Position numbers and translations under genes: made by a program. Source: Rattus norvegicus (Eukaryota; Chordata; Mammalia; Rodentia; Muridae). From it: 64,000 nucleotides of DNA. Of this stretch, positions 1-10,735 are shown piece by piece. Location: NCBI RefSeq assembly GCF_036323735.1, contig NC_086036.1:18332064-18396063 (forward strand), read 5' to 3'. Within the stretch, counting starts at the first letter, position 1. Each line of letters starts with the position of its first letter. The notes beneath the pieces are model-generated. The model had not been told where the DNA came from and made no database searches. It saw only the letters and a program-made list of their open reading frames with translations.

Positions 1-639
1 TGAATGCATCAACTTACAGCCGCAGAAATTTATTTTGTTTTCAGGTCAGAAGGTCTGGTGAATCCTAGGAAACTGCTATTAATGTACTGATATGACGTCA
101 CTCTTTTCTGTGAGACATGGGGGTGGGGGTGGGGTGGTTACCTTTGCTTGCTGTCATTCTGCTTCCCAAGGGGGATTTTATCAGTTGTCTTGTGACTCTG
201 GGACCCCTTCTACTGCCTTCCAGGTAATTACATCATTCTGAACTATTTATTTTTAGTTTCTTTATTCACTAAGAATTCTTGTGTGTTTATAATATATGGT
301 GTTTTACAATCCAGGATGATTCTTCCATTTTAAAATTTGTCTCAGAAAATATTTTTTGTAATTTTTATTTCTTATGGATTGAGACTAATCTATTTTAATA
401 AAATGAACTTCTTTCTTGTCATTCATGGTGGAATTTATCTGGCTTGATCCTATAAAATTTCTGTCCATATAGTCACAGCTAGTATAAACTCATGTGTACA
501 AAGTTCATTGGAAATCACTCTTTCACTGAAAACATCCACTTTCTCTTCCATATTTTGAGAGTAGCCTTGACACTTCAGGGATGGAGGTAAGACATAAATG
601 TCCCATTTAGGAATGGCAGTACAGTCATTTTTAAACATT

Positions 640-640
<1 letters not shown>
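1..640. other. Unique AT-rich sequence with a CRE-like site and a G-run cluster
   Basis: No repeat or coding signal recognised. A perfect 8-bp palindrome TGACGTCA (cAMP-response-element consensus) sits at 93-100, and a cluster of G-runs (5, 5, 4 and 2 Gs separated by single Ts) lies at 119-137. Whether either site is used cannot be told from sequence. Confidence 0.4.
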
Positions 641-685
<45 letters not shown>

Positions 686-727
686 TTCCTTCCTTCCTTC
701 CTCCCTCCCTCCCTCCCTCCCTCCCTC

Positions 728-774
<47 letters not shown>
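641..774. repeat. Polypyrimidine simple repeat (CTTT)n-(CCTT)n-(CCCT)n-(CT)n
   Basis: Uninterrupted pyrimidine tract passing through several related units. It abuts the A-rich-tail end of the minus-strand B2 element at 775, so it probably grew from that SINE's tail. Open frames across it on both strands are low-complexity artefacts. Confidence 0.95.
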
Positions 775-931
775 ACATATGTGAGTGCTCTATCTGCATA
801 TATACCAGCACACCAGAAGAGGGTATCAGACCCTAGTATGGCTGTGAGCCACCATGGGGTTGCTGGGAATTGAACCAAGGACTTCTGGAGGAATTGATAG
901 TGCCCTTAACACTGAGCCATCTCTCCAGCCC
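775..931 (-). mobile_element. B2-family SINE
   Basis: Read on the minus strand it starts with the B2 head (GGGCTGGAGAGATGGCTCAG type, at 931-912), continues through the tRNA-derived region and ends in the CACACCAGAAGAGGG block at about 811-826. The body is near full length and the tail has turned into the adjoining pyrimidine microsatellite. B2 elements are Pol III-transcribed murid SINEs mobilised by L1. The B box is diverged, so the copy is probably inactive. Confidence 0.9.
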
Positions 932-1543
932 TGATATTACAGCTCTTTGTTCTCTGTGTTTGACCAGCTGTGGGTCTCTGTATTAGTCACCATCTTATGC
1001 AAAATGAAGTTCACAGGCCATACAGAAGAGCCTAGTACAGTTATTCTGTTAAATGGTTAGAGTATTATACTGACACCTAAGTGTTTACCTTTATAACCAT
1101 AAATTGATGTATTTCTCAACCATATTAAGATTGTTAACTGAACAGCAACTGGAAAGTCCCTGCTGTCACACATCGTGCTACTCTGACTTGTATGTACTCT
1201 TAAACACTCATTTTATGAGTGATTAGTTCCCACTGCAACAGTGGTCCATGGCCTGGAAGCCAGGCTCCCATGGAATGAAATCTTTAAAAATCAAGAGTCA
1301 AATATTTTTCTTTACTTACTTTATTTCACACTCTTCAGTGTTGGTCACAGTGATGAGACTGTAAGAAGCCCACCACAATCATTCCCATATATTGTTTGTC
1401 ATGGTAGGCTTGTTTCCAGTTCTATATCTTTCATCAGCTAGCCTCTGTACTTGGGATAATGCCTAACTTGTATCATATCAGGCCAAATCCAAATGAAATA
1501 GCAAGAATAAAGTTTTTGTTATGGTCACATTATGAAAAACATT
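932..1543. other. Unique sequence, nothing recognised
   Basis: No repeat family, RNA gene or plausible exon seen. The only open frame (1241-1441, plus strand) is short and resembles nothing I know. Confidence 0.4.
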
Positions 1544-1626
1544 TGTGTGTGTGTGTGTGTGTGTGTGTGTGAGACAGAGACAGAGACAGAGAGAGACAGA
1601 GACAGAGACAGAGAGAGGGAGGGAGG

Positions 1627-1676
<50 letters not shown>

Positions 1677-1692
1677 AAGAGAGAGAGAGAAA
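1544..1692. repeat. Compound microsatellite (TG)n-(GAGACA)n-(GGGA)n-(GA)n
   Basis: A (TG)14 run at 1544-1571 switches to a purine-only tract of GAGACA, GGGA and GA units. The reading frames spanning it are low-complexity. Confidence 0.95.
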
Positions 1693-1872
1693 TGGAGTTT
1701 TTCTTATCAAAGCAGGACAAGGAAGAGTTGCTGCTATGAAGGAACATATACTGCTGAGGAAAGGGAGGGAAATGGGTACATTTGTCTAGTCCTCAACTCC
1801 TGTGAAAAAGGCAGCAATCATTCAGCATGGATCATCCCAGAACCCTTATAAAAATGTAAGCAACTTAAGACT

Positions 1873-1946
1873 GCATATGATATATGTATATATGTGTATA
1901 TATATTATATATGTATATATGTGTATATATACATAATACACACACA
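1873..1946. repeat. AT-rich (TA/TG)n microsatellite
   Basis: Imperfect TATATG and TATA units ending in a short CA run. Confidence 0.85.
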
Positions 1947-2040
1947 CTTTAGTAAGTTTTAGAGACTTTTTTGGAAATATTTGATTAAAATATTCACATA
2001 TATATTTTTGTGAAATACATGGTAATGTAAAAAGTCATAA

Positions 2041-3960
2041 TCTTTCAAGTTTCTTTTTATTTCCTTTTCTTTTTATTATACATAGATATACTGCCTCCCA
2101 TCCCATCTGGATCCTTTTCTGTCTGTCATTAGAAAAGAATAGGCTTCTAATAGATAATAATACAATGTAACAAAATAAAATACAATAAGTAAAAAAGCTA
2201 TCACATTAATGTTGGACAAGGCAGCAGAAGTAAAAGAGCCCGAAGAAAAGGCACCAGGATTAAAGAGAGACCACTCATTGACACACTCAAGAATCTCATA
2301 AATACACTAAACTCAAAGTCACAATCTTCAGTCTTTAAGAGTTGATATGAACTTAGCTGATGTTGATTTAAGTGAGCCTTGTTTTCTGGATGTCCTCCAT
2401 TAACTCAGGCTCTTACATTCCTTCCGGCTTCTCTTCTGTTGGATTCCCTGAGCTCTGCTGGGAAATACTTCACAGTGATACCCCGCTTGGAGGTAAGTGT
2501 TCCCTGGTCGCTCTCTCTCGCTCACTCACTCACTCATTCATCATTGACCAAAGTGTTTGTGGCTGGCTCTGTGCTTCCCTTCCTCTTTTGGTAGTGTGGT
2601 AGGAACACCTATATTCCTATACTAAAGACTCTAGCAAATATTGGTGAAGGTTGTAGGTGGGCACCAGCTTAACTTCCTTGTGTCCAGTGAGCTCTGTAGC
2701 TATTGCCATTAGCAGTGGAGCCTTGCTGTTTGGAAAGAGCAACGCAATGGCCTTTCAACAGCCTGGGTTGTTTGGGGATTAGAATGAGAATCTTTTAGCC
2801 AACAATTCAATTAGATGTAACTCAGCCAGGTTGACAAGAGATGGCCAGCTGCGACTCTGTCTCTACAATTATTTAGCAATTTCCTTTAGATCGTCGTCAA
2901 ATATGTATATATTTTGTGAAATTTCTACTGTACTAAATCTTCATACACCCGGTCAAATGCCTCTTAACTTTAGCTATTTAACCCCATACTACCTTCCTCA
3001 ACCTCTCTTCATCCCAATTCATTCCTCCCATTCCAGCACCCTTATTCATCTCTAATTATCTATTTTCTTTTCCTCAAGAGACCTGTCTACACCTTCTTGT
3101 CCCTTGCTTTATGGGTACCCTCTATTGTTCTGTGGGTTTTAGCTTTGTTATTATCAACTTAGCACTGGATATATAATCGAGAGTTATTAAATATCATAAT
3201 GTTTTCATTCAGGATTAGGGACACTTTACTTATGATGATTCTTCTAGTTCGATTCATTTGCTGGTAAATTTCATGATGCCATATCTTAAAATGGTAGAAT
3301 AATACTCCATTGTGTAAAAGCACCATACTTTCTTTATCCCTTCTTCTGTGGATGGACATCTAGAGTTTCTTTTTCTCCAAATTTCTGGCTATTATGAACA
3401 GAACATAAGTGAACATGGTAAGATAAGGATCTTTTATGTATAAGTTCAAGAGTAGTATGCCTGGATCATGAGGTAGATAGATTCCTGACTTCTTGAGGGA
3501 AAATTACTCAGATTTCCATAGTGATTTTTTGGCTTTGCACTACCACCAGCAATGGGTGGGTGTCCTCCTTACTGTAAACCCTCACCATCATGGGCTGTCA
3601 CTTATTTTATTAATTTAGACATTCTAATATGTGTATGATGAAATACCAAAGTAGCTAAGATTTGTATTTCTCTCATGACTCAGTATATGGAATATTTCTG
3701 TGTTTCTCAATTATTTGAGTATTTTCTATCAAGAATTCTGTTTAGATCTGTACCCCCATTTTAATTGAGTTTTTGATGTTATGACATTTATTTTTTTTTT
3801 TAGGTTTCTTAAATATAGGTGCTAATGATAGTTTGTACAGTCTTTTGTGCCAATAAGTTCAAGGCTATTCCCTACTTTCTGTTCTATCAGGATCAGTATT
3901 TCTGGTTTCTGTTAAGGTCTTTGTTTTTCATAATATTAGTTTTCATTCTGGCATTGACTG
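2041..3960 (-). mobile_element. Old L1 (Lx-type) fragment: 3'UTR plus the end of ORF2
   Basis: Read on the minus strand this is the 3' half of a rodent L1. The stretch 2041-3130 carries recognisable 3'UTR blocks, such as the 'GTCCTCCAT..CTCAGGCTCTTACATTCCTTCCGGC' type segment near 2393-2430. From about 3150 to 3960 the antisense of the ORF2 C-terminus follows, with landmarks such as ACTCCATTGTG at 3304 and GGCTATTATGAACA at 3387. It is highly diverged, full of stops and indels, and 5'-truncated. The exact end near 3960 is uncertain. Confidence 0.75.
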
Positions 3961-4033
3961 ACAATAGGTTACTTTGGAAGGTTTAAAATGAGAGCGCTTG
4001 AAAATGAGGTGTCCCTGAAAGGTTGTATAAGGT

Positions 4034-4357
4034 GTTAGTTACTTTTCTGATGCTGTGATAAAACACCTTAACAAAAACAAGCTTCAGAAGTGACACAGTA
4101 CTGGAGACTGCATTACAGCAAGCATATAAAGCCAGCCTGTCAATCGGGAAGAAGACTGACTACATTTGATCCACATACAGGAAACAGAGAGAAATCATAG
4201 GAAGTATGGTCAGGCTATAAAGTGGCATAGCGCATGCCCTGACACATAACCTCTTTCATTTATTTTCTACATCCTAACAGTTTCATAACTTTCCCAAACT
4301 TCTGGGGACACAATGTTCAGGCGCATGAACTTATGAGAGAAATTTTACATTCAGCAC
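4034..4357 (+). mobile_element. Rodent interspersed repeat, family not named
   Basis: It begins with the common rodent motif TTAGTTAC..TTCTGATGCTGTGATAAAACACC, and its 3' half matches the usual end of that repeat (a CATAAC..TTCATTT segment, then a decayed tail). A second diverged member lies at 23367-23615 in the same orientation. I recognise the repeat but am not sure of its name or class (a rodent DNA transposon or an LTR fragment). It has no coding capacity. Confidence 0.55.
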
Positions 4358-6309
4358 AAAGAGAACTGAGGATTGTGAGAGCTTGTCTCTCCCTTTGCAG
4401 CCTGACTCTGTTCTCGTTATGGCCCTTATTATATCAATATGTATATGTATCTTGGTAGACCAGTCTTAAAAAGAGGACGAATAATTCCCTATTGGTCTAC
4501 ACATCTATCACTTCTTCAGTGCCTTTTCCTCCTGGAAATTATTCACAGCTTTTTCTCTAGAAAATTCTGCCTCATTTGCTTAAAAGTTGGCATGATCTGT
4601 GTCCCTGGCCCCAGCAGAAAGCCAATAGTTCTTGGGCAGATGTATTCCTCCAAGGTCAGTAGCTCTTTACATATGAGCATTAATTTATAATCAAACACTG
4701 ATGAATCATGCTATTTTACTGAAAAGCACAGTCCTTAAGTCAACTACCTAATCTAACGCAAGAAATTAAACTCTAAACCAACATAAACACATTACAAGTC
4801 ATTAGTGTAATTAAAAAGGAATGTATAATTAAAACATTTGTGTATTTTAGCTCAAATTCATCTGCGGTCGGAAATTTTAATGAACTGTTCATCAAAGAAG
4901 TCTCCTGAGTCTGGGATAAGTTTAGCATAACAAGAAACTGAATGTTTTCTTTCCTAGACTTCAGGAGCTCTGTTCCCTCTGGTTTCTAAAAAGCAAGCTG
5001 TCATTGGTTCCACCAAACTAATAAGGATTCTAACTGGTTATGATTGCTTCCATGGTTTAGACTGATGTTATCTTTTTATCCCTTAAGAATCATGTTTTTC
5101 ATAATTACTTCTCTTTTGTCCTTTCCTTAAGACAAATGATTTTGTAATTAGCGATGAAGGAAGGAGTCGTCACTCCAAGACATCTGTCAAGTTGTCAGAA
5201 GTATGCCTCCCTGTAGCTATATTTAAACTTCCTGTTTAATAGCCTCTTGCTTTATTTCCCAAGAACATCTCTGAGGAATCATGCCCAGGATCCCCTAATG
5301 ATCAGATTCTATAAAACAGAGCAATTAGATTGTAAGAAATATCGCTCCCCAGTACCACCTTCTTATTCACAATGTTCACCCTTTTCTCCTAACATTCTCT
5401 CCATCCAGCATCCCACCCACAAGGAGGTATATGCTCTGAGGGTTCTGACTTCAGATTCTAACCCATGAGATAGCTGAGTATGTCAACAATTAGGCTGACA
5501 TTTTCCCCAAACTTCAGCATTCAGTTTTAACAATGTTCTCTGCCTACAAATGAGTGGCAAGCTATTGTGAAGAATAGAATGAGTTCCCCTGGGGAGAGCC
5601 AAGCAGCACTAGCTCTGTGCTCTTCCCACATACCCTGCAGAGAGATGATGTACATGCTAACATGCTTGCTGTTCTGTGTCATCTGCCTTTAGCAGCAGCC
5701 TCCTGGTGATTCATAAAGCCCTGCTCCTCGAAGCAGAATCCAGAGTGACAAGAACAAGGACTGTCTGAATAGACAGTCCATTTTGTGTGTTCAGGATAAC
5801 CACTGATCTACAATTCCGATGCTATTCCGTCTGTAACAAAGACTCCCGTTCTCACAGAATTCTCACTCTGCTTTAAGCAATCACTCTTTATTCTTCTTCA
5901 ATAGGTTTAATTGGACCCCTGCTCTTTGTACAAGAGTGTCTGAGGGATCTCAGAACGTTCTCAGATTTCCTAGGATTTACACAAAAGGATCAAAGAGATA
6001 GAAGGAGAGTAAATCTTAGCTCAATACTGACCACTCTGAATAAGCAGAATTGTTGACATATTGACTACTTCCTAAAGAGATGTGTGTTATTGTGTATACT
6101 CCCAGCTTCCCTTCTTTGCAACATCCCCCCAAAATTGAGCTGGGTTTCAATAGTCTGCTAAGCCTTGAAATCATCTCAACCTTAGGATAAAATAAGAATA
6201 TTATTGCTTAAAGTCCTTTTCCTCACAGGTGTGCTTTCATTTACAGTCGCACATTTCAAAACAAACCACCCCTCAGATACACATCACACCACCTTACACA
6301 CATATGTAG

Positions 6310-6310
<1 letters not shown>
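4358..6310. other. Unique sequence, nothing recognised
   Basis: Two kilobases with no recognisable repeat, exon or RNA gene. Open frames at 4439-4690 and 5247-5468 are short and composition-driven. Confidence 0.4.

Positions 6311-6351
<41 letters not shown>
6311..6351. repeat. (AC)n microsatellite
   Basis: About 20 uninterrupted AC dinucleotides. Confidence 0.97.
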
Positions 6352-6353
<2 letters not shown>

Positions 6354-7805
6354 TAATATTCTCTCTAAGAGGTTAGAGTGTTTGGGAAGCAACATTAGAA
6401 TTCCGATGGGTCTAGTCCTGGGCCCATCTTATCAAATCATGTTAACTGCCCAGGTGCATGAGCACTGTACAAGGCAGAAATGAAACAGAAATGATGGAGA
6501 AATGGTTGGTGCAGACATGGGCCCTGCCGCTTACCACTGTGGTTACTATCTCTATCCCGTCACAGAAGTTATGACGCCTGATTGTATTTAGGATGAGATA
6601 AAATTCCAGGGCTATCTAAGTTGCACTTCCTATTCTATTACAATGCCACTTCTGTTTGTGCTGACAGCCCTCCTCCTTTAACTGTTTTCACTCCAACTCT
6701 TTTTAGGTAGTTCTTTATATCAGCATCAGCATGATTATTATGACCCTCTGGCTGCCTCCCTGAATCATCTTCCACCAAGAGGAGTGAAAGTTTCCTTTGT
6801 GCCTTCAGCCTGTCCCTTGGGATTGTTTCACCTGACTTTATATCCTTCATAAATGGTCTGAACTCTTTAGTCTTTGCCCCGCCCATGTTGGCACCACTCA
6901 CTCCTGCCTAATTTGTGACGGACACATTTTTTGAAGATGTTTCAGAGAGTATAAACTTTCAGAAGATATACAATCTCGGCTCCAACCTTGAGTCTGGTTA
7001 TTCTTGGATAACTCACCTGAAAATGTCTTTCAGATGAGATGGCTTCTCTTAATTCCATTATGATTTCCAGTAGCTCTGTGAAAGATTCAAGAAACTATGT
7101 TTATCATTTTTAGCATTTGAGAGAAGCAATTGTTCTCTCCACTTTCTTTTATTTTTATGCATTCAGTTGTTTAAAACGTGTGACCAAAGCCTTGAAATTT
7201 GAAAGTATTTAATTCAATTATAAAACTACCCTTTGAAGTTCGTACTCTGAAGAAGCTCAATCATAATCACCCACCATGTTTATTTCTAGTCTCATCTTTT
7301 CCAGCAAGGATCAGATGGGAAAACATGAAAGCAAAGAGTCATGTCTACTCTATACTCTTCCACTTGCTCAGTGATTGACAATGGCATGAGTGGTTCACAA
7401 TCACTCTTATGAATTGTCAATATACAGATGCAGAGCTTGAGTGAAGAAAAGTAAATTTTCTCAAGCTATAGAAGTACAATAGTTGCAGGATCAATAACGA
7501 GTGAATAAATTGAACCATAAACCAATAGTGAAATTACACAATTGAAAAAGAATGGGAAAAATCAAGACAATATGAGAATATAAACACATGAAACATCGGA
7601 GTATAGAAATCCCCATCTTGTCACCTCACACACCAAGAAAACTCAAGTATTTTCAAAATGGCACACAGTGTGGCAATGATGTAACTTATCAGTACCATAC
7701 CTTGATGTCACACTTATTTGAGAATTAAAGAGATAATAAAATATCCATTTTAAAAACTTACATCATACTTAGGGGACAAGTGAAGACATGAAATTTGAAA
7801 GGGGA
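6352..7805. other. Unique sequence with one unrecognised open frame
   Basis: No repeat is recognised. On the minus strand 6901-6638 is an 87-codon frame of ordinary amino-acid composition (charged and lysine-rich, not low-complexity). I find no family resemblance, promoter, splice context or poly(A) tail, so I do not call a gene. Confidence 0.35.

Positions 7806-7851
<46 letters not shown>
7806..7851. repeat. (AAT)n microsatellite
   Basis: About 15 ATA/AAT trinucleotides. On the plus strand they translate into a polyasparagine artefact. Confidence 0.96.
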
Positions 7852-7853
<2 letters not shown>

Positions 7854-8382
7854 CGACAATAACAATAGCAGTGTGCTTCACCTGAAAGACATGGAGAATT
7901 GGGAGAACAGAAACTTTCTAGTCACTAAGATATGCACCCCATGCAGAAACCCGGATACTCAAAACCTTAGCAACGTGATTCATGATCCAAAATCATTGCA
8001 GGAATCCTGCCTGTGAGGAGTATGTGTGAACCACAGGGAGAGATAGTTGGCCCGTGAAGTAACCTATCTGGACTGATAGGCCTGGGGGTATAGTTATTTG
8101 CAGTGTTTTGTCATCATATAGCCTTCGTGAACTAAAAATAAGCATTTATGAGAAGAAAGCAAGGAAACTGATTTGATTAACATTCTGAAGATTCAGAATT
8201 TGAAATCTAAATTGAGTTTAATTATAGAAGAAGGAGCTTATCCATCTTGCATATTTCAGTTGTAGATTGAAATTTAAGCAACTTCATATCCTTTGCTTCA
8301 GAGTGTTAGTGGCTATACCGTCCTGGAAGCCCATTGATAGCCAGAGTTTCCAAAGGTCACTATCATCTCTTTCTGTCACCCT

Positions 8383-8421
8383 TATCATCATCATCATCAC
8401 CATCGTCATCATCATCATCGT
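8383..8421. repeat. (CAT)n microsatellite, interrupted
   Basis: ATC/CAT trinucleotides with CGT and CAC interruptions. Confidence 0.9.
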
Positions 8422-8601
8422 CAACTCCATTTCAAAAAAGTCCAAGTAGCTACTTAATAATTACAACATAATTTTAAGTCCAAATAGAAATCCTAATACA
8501 GAACGTGGATACGATTTTTGTTAGTTTCAAAGAACAACTTCCCACACTGCATCTAGCACTGACATGTGGAAGCCTCACATGAAAGAAACACAGTCCTCTT
8601 T

Positions 8602-8666
8602 ACTCTCTTCAGCTTGGAGAGAGTAAGATGATGAGTGGGTGCGTTGCTTAGTCCTCTTCTTAAGCC
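8602..8666 (+). repeat. Local duplication, copy A
   Basis: A 65-bp block also present at 9255-9319. The two copies have the same length, share their first 11 and last 18 bases exactly, and have a similar but diverged purine-rich middle. Weaker resemblance may extend beyond both edges. It is either an old local duplication or two copies of an unnamed repeat. Confidence 0.55.
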
Positions 8667-9254
8667 CTCTTGGCTGATCTTCCAGATTAGGTGTGATCTC
8701 CATTAGACTTTCTCTTAAGGAGAGCATCACGCAGGCTAAATATACACTAAATGCCTAGTACTGTATTTTGTTATGTTGCTATCCTGGAGTCCTATTTGTA
8801 CACTTGATTCTTTTTCTGAAGGAAAAAGAACAATGCATTTCTTGCGAGCATATCCACGATGATTACCCACATGCTCCTACACCTCTCCATACACTGCATG
8901 TTTGAGGACACGAGTGGAATAACGGAGTATTGAAAAAACTTAATAAATTAAGTATTCTGGAATTTGTATGTCAAGTTCATGAATTTTTCTTGAAAATATG
9001 TCAGAGTTTTACCCAACAATATCATATTTTGCTATAGTTGACATTTGTCTCTTCAGAGATACTTCAAGCATTTTTAAATGCTAACATAAGAATAGAGGTT
9101 AAAACACATGGGAACAAAAGACACTCAAAGTTAATAAGAAGGGCCTCTTATTACAACTGAAGAAGGCTTTTTCTAATCATTTCAGTTGTTTGGCGCAATA
9201 ATTTTAACTCCCTTATAATGGTTACATCTAGGATTCAGAGACGGAGTCCACAAA

Positions 9255-9319
9255 ACTCTCTTCAGTTGCAGAGAGAAAGAGTGTAGAGTGAGTAATATGT
9301 ATAGTCCTCTTCTTAAGCC
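9255..9319 (+). repeat. Local duplication, copy B
   Basis: Partner of 8602-8666 in direct orientation, 653 bp downstream. It ends in the same 18-base block TAGTCCTCTTCTTAAGCC. Confidence 0.55.
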
Positions 9320-10299
9320 TGGATGTGCTTTCTTTCCCTGCTCTGCCTGACGTGCAAAATACATCCTAACAGAAGCTTTTGTATACTATAATATTTCTGC
9401 AGCCTCTAGGCAAACCATACTTTCCTTTAACAGGCATGCCTCCCCCCACATCCATATTTTTAATTGTCACAATGAATGTTGACTAATAAATTCATACATA
9501 ATTATATCTACTATGTGTGAGAATGCTACGTGTAATGAAGTAAGATATAATACATAGGCAATAAGACAGAAAACAGGTCTGAAAAGCAAAAGACAAAAGA
9601 GGATAAAAGTAAAAGATAAGTCCATCTATAGAACGTTACATCATCAATGTGATCAAAGTAGCTAAGAAAATAAATCAATATATAGATAAATTTGTCAAAA
9701 GGATAATACAATGAAAATTTGAAGACATTAATTATATGTATCTAAAATTAAAAAATGGTTGTTGAGATTAACATATCATGAGTGTCATCAGTTAATTGAG
9801 CAAAGATCATATGAAAATCCAGATGTGTGGAATGAACAAAAACCCTAAAGTGTCAATAGTCAAACAAATGAACAAACAGAAATCCAGGCAGCAAATAAAA
9901 ACAAGCAGAAGTCAGAATGTAGTTAGAATTTAGAATGTAGAAGTTAGAATGTAGTTTGTTTATAAAATGAAAACGCTGAGCTATTTGAAGCTGAAAAGAT
10001 GGAGAAAATGATTCAGATTCACAGAGAAACCAATCTCCTGCTTGCAATTTTATGCCTAGGCAAACTCAATCAAATATAAATGGAAAATGAAGAATAACAA
10101 CAAGTTCATACCTGTTGACTGCCAAAACCACATCTTCAAGCCCTTGCTCAGATGGTAACTAATGCTTTTCAGTTTCCCTGTGAAATATGGAGACATGTAA
10201 GCCAGAGAATTTGACTTCAACTGAGGAAGAGAAAATGGAATTCTTAGACTGTTGGGTAAGTATATGTATGTGTGTGCAGCATATACTATACCAACATCC
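9320..10299. other. AT-rich unique sequence with a small AGAATGTAG repeat
   Basis: No repeat family or exon recognised. The 9-mer AGAATGTAG occurs three times in 41 bp, at 9914-9922, 9932-9940 and 9946-9954. Confidence 0.4.
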
Positions 10300-10352
10300 A
10301 TCATCTATCTATCATCTATCTACAATGTATTTATCATCTATCTCTTATCTAT
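10300..10352. repeat. (ATCT)n microsatellite, degenerate
   Basis: Interrupted ATCT/ATCATCT units. Confidence 0.8.
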
Positions 10353-10735
10353 GGATCAACTATTATTTTTATCAATTGATATGTCATGTATAGATATCAT
10401 ACCCAAAGGGAAATAAAGACTTTATATGGAATCAGACTAATTGGGAGGAAAGAGATAATTGCCTTTATGTATATCTCACTCTACAGAACATGAAAGTCTC
10501 ACATGGAGTACTTTGTTGAAGGTAAAGCCAACGAAAGATAAGACCATATCTTATTTTCATCCATTCTATTTCCCTGTCTAGGAGGAATCTTCCTCCCTCT
10601 CACTGACATGATCAGATAGTTCAGATAGAGATTAGAAAGTCAGGAGAGGATCCAAGGAGGTCATTCTTGGTACTAATGCCCCCAAAAGTCATGATCACTA
10701 TCAATTTACTAACCTGTGTTGTCTTACTCTAGTCT
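10353..10735. other. Unique sequence, nothing recognised
   Basis: Ordinary sequence between the ATCT repeat and the 3' end of the next L1. Confidence 0.4.

Noticed and set aside
450..878. 142- and 91-codon frames over the pyrimidine tract and B2
   Set aside because: Translations of (CTTT)n and (CT)n microsatellite (Lys/Arg/Glu or Ser/Phe/Leu runs).
1478..1789. Overlapping frames over the (TG)n-(GA)n repeat
   Set aside because: Low-complexity Thr-His, Cys-Val and Arg-Glu runs from a microsatellite, open on both strands.
6638..6901. 87-codon minus-strand frame
   Set aside because: Ordinary composition, but no recognised domain, promoter, splice signal or retrocopy hallmark. A protein search would decide; a strong hit would overturn this.
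7806..7851. Possible CRISPR-like or protein-coding triplet repeat
   Set aside because: Simple AAT microsatellite with no spacers. No array with unique spacers exists anywhere in the window.
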